Of a stretch of DNA of 64,000 nucleotides, positions 62,502 through 64,000 are shown in pieces. The DNA comes from Candidatus Aphodovivens avistercoris (lineage in GTDB: Bacteria; Actinomycetota; Coriobacteriia; Coriobacteriales; Eggerthellaceae). Under the pieces are notes generated by a model, which worked only from the letters and a program-made list of their open reading frames with translations, had not been told where the DNA came from and did not search any database. The stretch spans positions 1 to 64,000 of the forward strand of contig DVIW01000006.1 of the NCBI GenBank assembly GCA_018710945.1, given 5' to 3'. The position numbers and the translations under genes are program-made. Numbering within the stretch: position 1 is the stretch's first letter; each line of letters starts with the position of its first letter.

Positions 62502-63812
62502 CTACGCGTCGTCGCGGGACGCGTACACCACGTTCAGCTCGGCTTCGTCGCGCACCTCGCGCTTGATGATGCGGAAGCACAGCAGCGCCGTCACGGGAAT
62601 GGCCAGCGCCAGCGCCGCGCCGAAATCGAAGCTGTACACCGCGCCCAGCGTGTCCACCACGATGCCCGCCACCGTGGGCCCGAACGCCAAGCCGCAGGTG
62701 ATGCCGGCGTTGATCCAGGTGATGGCCTCGGTCAGCTGGTCACCGGGCACCGAGCGCTCGCAAGTGGCGTTCGCCACGATGAGGAACGGCGCATAGGTGA
62801 ACCCGCCCAGCGTGGCGATGATCAGAAGCGACGGCGCCGAGTCGATGAGCATCATCGTGCCGTAGACGCACCCGATGAGCACGGCGAACACCACCAGCTG
62901 GCGGTACTGCGGCATCTTCAGGCGGATCATGCCGAACACGAAGCCCATGAGCATGGAGGCCACCGCCGACACCATCAGCACGACGCTGGCGTAGGTGGTG
63001 TCGCCCATCTCCTCGGCGAACGACACGGTGCCGGTGTCCAGCACCCCGTAGAACGCGCCCACGAACAGCATCATCGCGAACAGGACGCGCACCACCGCCG
63101 AGGTGCGGAACACGCTCTTGCGGTGCGCGAAGTCCGCGTCCTTCGCCGGGGCAGCAGCTTCCGCAGCGCCTTCCGCCTCGGCGTTCCAGCCGGGATGCGG
63201 CTCGGTGGAGCGCGACAGCATCAGCAGCACGGTGCCCGCCGCGAACATGGCCGCGCCGAACAGCATGCCCGCCGGCGGCGCGATGGCCGAGGCCAGCGCC
63301 ACGGAAAGCGAGGGGCTGAACATGAAGCCGATGTCGTCCAGCACGCCCTCGTAGGAGAACATCGTGCGCATGATGGGCGCGGCGTCGCCCAGCCGGCCCG
63401 AGCGGATGAGGTAGGTCCAGCGCGTGCGCGCAAGCGCCGGCGGGTTCGGCGTGCAGCCCATCAGCACGGCGGCCAGAAACATCATCCATTCCGGCGCATC
63501 CAGCGCCACCACGCCGACCATGCCGCCCACGCCCGCCAGATTCAGAAGCGCCGCCCAGGGCACCACGCGCGACTGCCCGTAGGTGTCCACCAGCTTCGAG
63601 ATGCGGGGCGCCAAAAAGAACGTCGCCAGCGCGATGACCGACGATACCAGGCCCGACAGGAAGAACGAGCACCCCGACAGCGAGAGCATGGTGACGGTAC
63701 CGATGGTGTTCATGTACGGCAGAAAGCGCATGAGGAAGCAGCCAATGTCGAACGCGTACGCCTCGCGCACGCGCAGGATGGCCTTGTACACGCCGGGGTT
63801 GATCGCAGACAC
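62502..63812 (-). CDS. MFS transporter
   Basis: Membrane protein of 436 residues with about twelve helices of the major facilitator superfamily, with a charged Ala/Glu-rich central loop (WNAEAEGAAEAAAPAK region) dividing two six-helix halves. Drug-efflux-like in general character; substrate unknown. The start is GTG at 63812 with GGAGGGG upstream. It begins 9 bp after the stop of feoB, so both are probably one transcript, unusual company for an iron transporter. Confidence 0.8.
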   Translation of the reverse strand: MSAINPGVYKAILRVREAYAFDIGCFLMRFLPYMNTIGTVTMLSLSGCSFFLSGLVSSVIALATFFLAPRISKLVDTYGQSRVVPWAALLNLAGVGGMVGVVALDAPEWMMFLAAVLMGCTPNPPALARTRWTYLIRSGRLGDAAPIMRTMFSYEGVLDDIGFMFSPSLSVALASAIAPPAGMLFGAAMFAAGTVLLMLSRSTEPHPGWNAEAEGAAEAAAPAKDADFAHRKSVFRTSAVVRVLFAMMLFVGAFYGVLDTGTVSFAEEMGDTTYASVVLMVSAVASMLMGFVFGMIRLKMPQYRQLVVFAVLIGCVYGTMMLIDSAPSLLIIATLGGFTYAPFLIVANATCERSVPGDQLTEAITWINAGITCGLAFGPTVAGIVVDTLGAVYSFDFGAALALAIPVTALLCFRIIKREVRDEAELNVVYASRDDA

Positions 63813-63821
63813 GGCCCCTCC

Positions 63822-64000
63822 TTACGCCAGGCCCGCCAGGAGGCCCGCGCTGTGCACAACGAACGCGACGACCCACGCCACCGCCAGCTGGAACAGCGCC
63901 ACGCCCACGGCCCAGCGGCCGCCCAGCTCGCGCTTTACCGCGGCCAGCGCTGCGATGCAGGGCGTGTACAGCAGGCAGAACACCAGCAAAGACAGCGCCG
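63822..64000 (-). CDS. feoB: ferrous iron transport protein B, C-terminal end
   Basis: The last 59 codons of a protein whose start lies beyond the window. The translation runs ALSLLVFCLLYTPCIAALAA, VKRELGGRW and LAVAWVVAFVVH to the stop at 63822-63824. The LLYTPCIAALAA.KRE pattern is the conserved C-terminal membrane segment of FeoB, the GTP-driven Fe(II) permease. Too little is visible to judge the N-terminal G domain. Confidence 0.85.
   Translation of the reverse strand, partial: ALSLLVFCLLYTPCIAALAAVKRELGGRWAVGVALFQLAVAWVVAFVVHSAGLLAGLA

Overview
The window is high-GC actinobacterial DNA, most likely from the Eggerthellaceae (the Eggerthella / Gordonibacter / Adlercreutzia group of gut anaerobes). 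The reasons are: two molybdopterin oxidoreductase operons, each divergent from a membrane-embedded LuxR-type regulator; TorD-type chaperones; flavin and nitro reductases; a UroD-type methyltransferase beside a permease and a PucR-type regulator; and nickel-pincer cofactor (lar) genes. No rRNA is present. One tRNA-Val(TAC), one partial IS256-family (IS1249-type) element and no CRISPR array are visible.

Layout. 1-3.6 kb: IS end, tRNA-Val, ArsB/CitMHS-type permease. 3.6-6.8 kb: TetR regulator divergent from a nitrilase-family amidohydrolase across an operator-like palindrome, then a cysteine-desulfidase/serine-dehydratase-like enzyme. 6.9-16.8 kb: first respiratory block (molybdoenzyme A, B and C subunits; a separate putP-torD-second C subunit unit; divergent membrane LuxR regulator). 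16.8-31.9 kb: three giant surface proteins with C-terminal sortase-type signals plus a regulator carrying two different helix-turn-helix domains. Two of the promoters are copies of one ~146-bp regulatory block. 31.9-36.6 kb: SanA/YdcF-like protein, larE-larB-mini-larC, ychF. 36.8-43.3 kb: second respiratory block (TorD, PsrA/PhsA-like, ferredoxin and NrfD subunits) with its own divergent membrane LuxR regulator. 43.3-47.1 kb: NSS symporter and asnB. 47.2-48.4 kb: a decayed type I restriction-modification locus (hsdS, yhcG/DUF1016 and hsdR relics). 48.4-53.8 kb: VOC-nitroreductase fusion, PucR-type regulator, UroD-type methyltransferase and MatC-like permease. 54.4-58.6 kb: operon of a Tat-exported flavodoxin lipoprotein, FMN reductase, aldo-keto reductase and CMD-cupin fusion, divergent from a TetR regulator. 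58.6-64 kb: C39-like protein, monoacylglycerol-lipase-like hydrolase, a coiled-coil membrane protein, DUF2200 protein, MFS transporter and the 3' end of feoB.

How it fits together. The two respiratory blocks look like alternative anaerobic electron-acceptor modules, each read by its own one-component membrane regulator. Their divergent intergenic regions share an exact 12-bp sequence. The most unusual locus is the 15-kb surface-protein cluster, which has paralogous C-terminal modules, three different sorting motifs (LPRAG, LATTG, LAGTG), a twin-arginine signal on the middle protein, a duplicated promoter block and a dedicated-looking regulator. All functional assignments rest on motifs and family resemblance read by eye; no database search was run.
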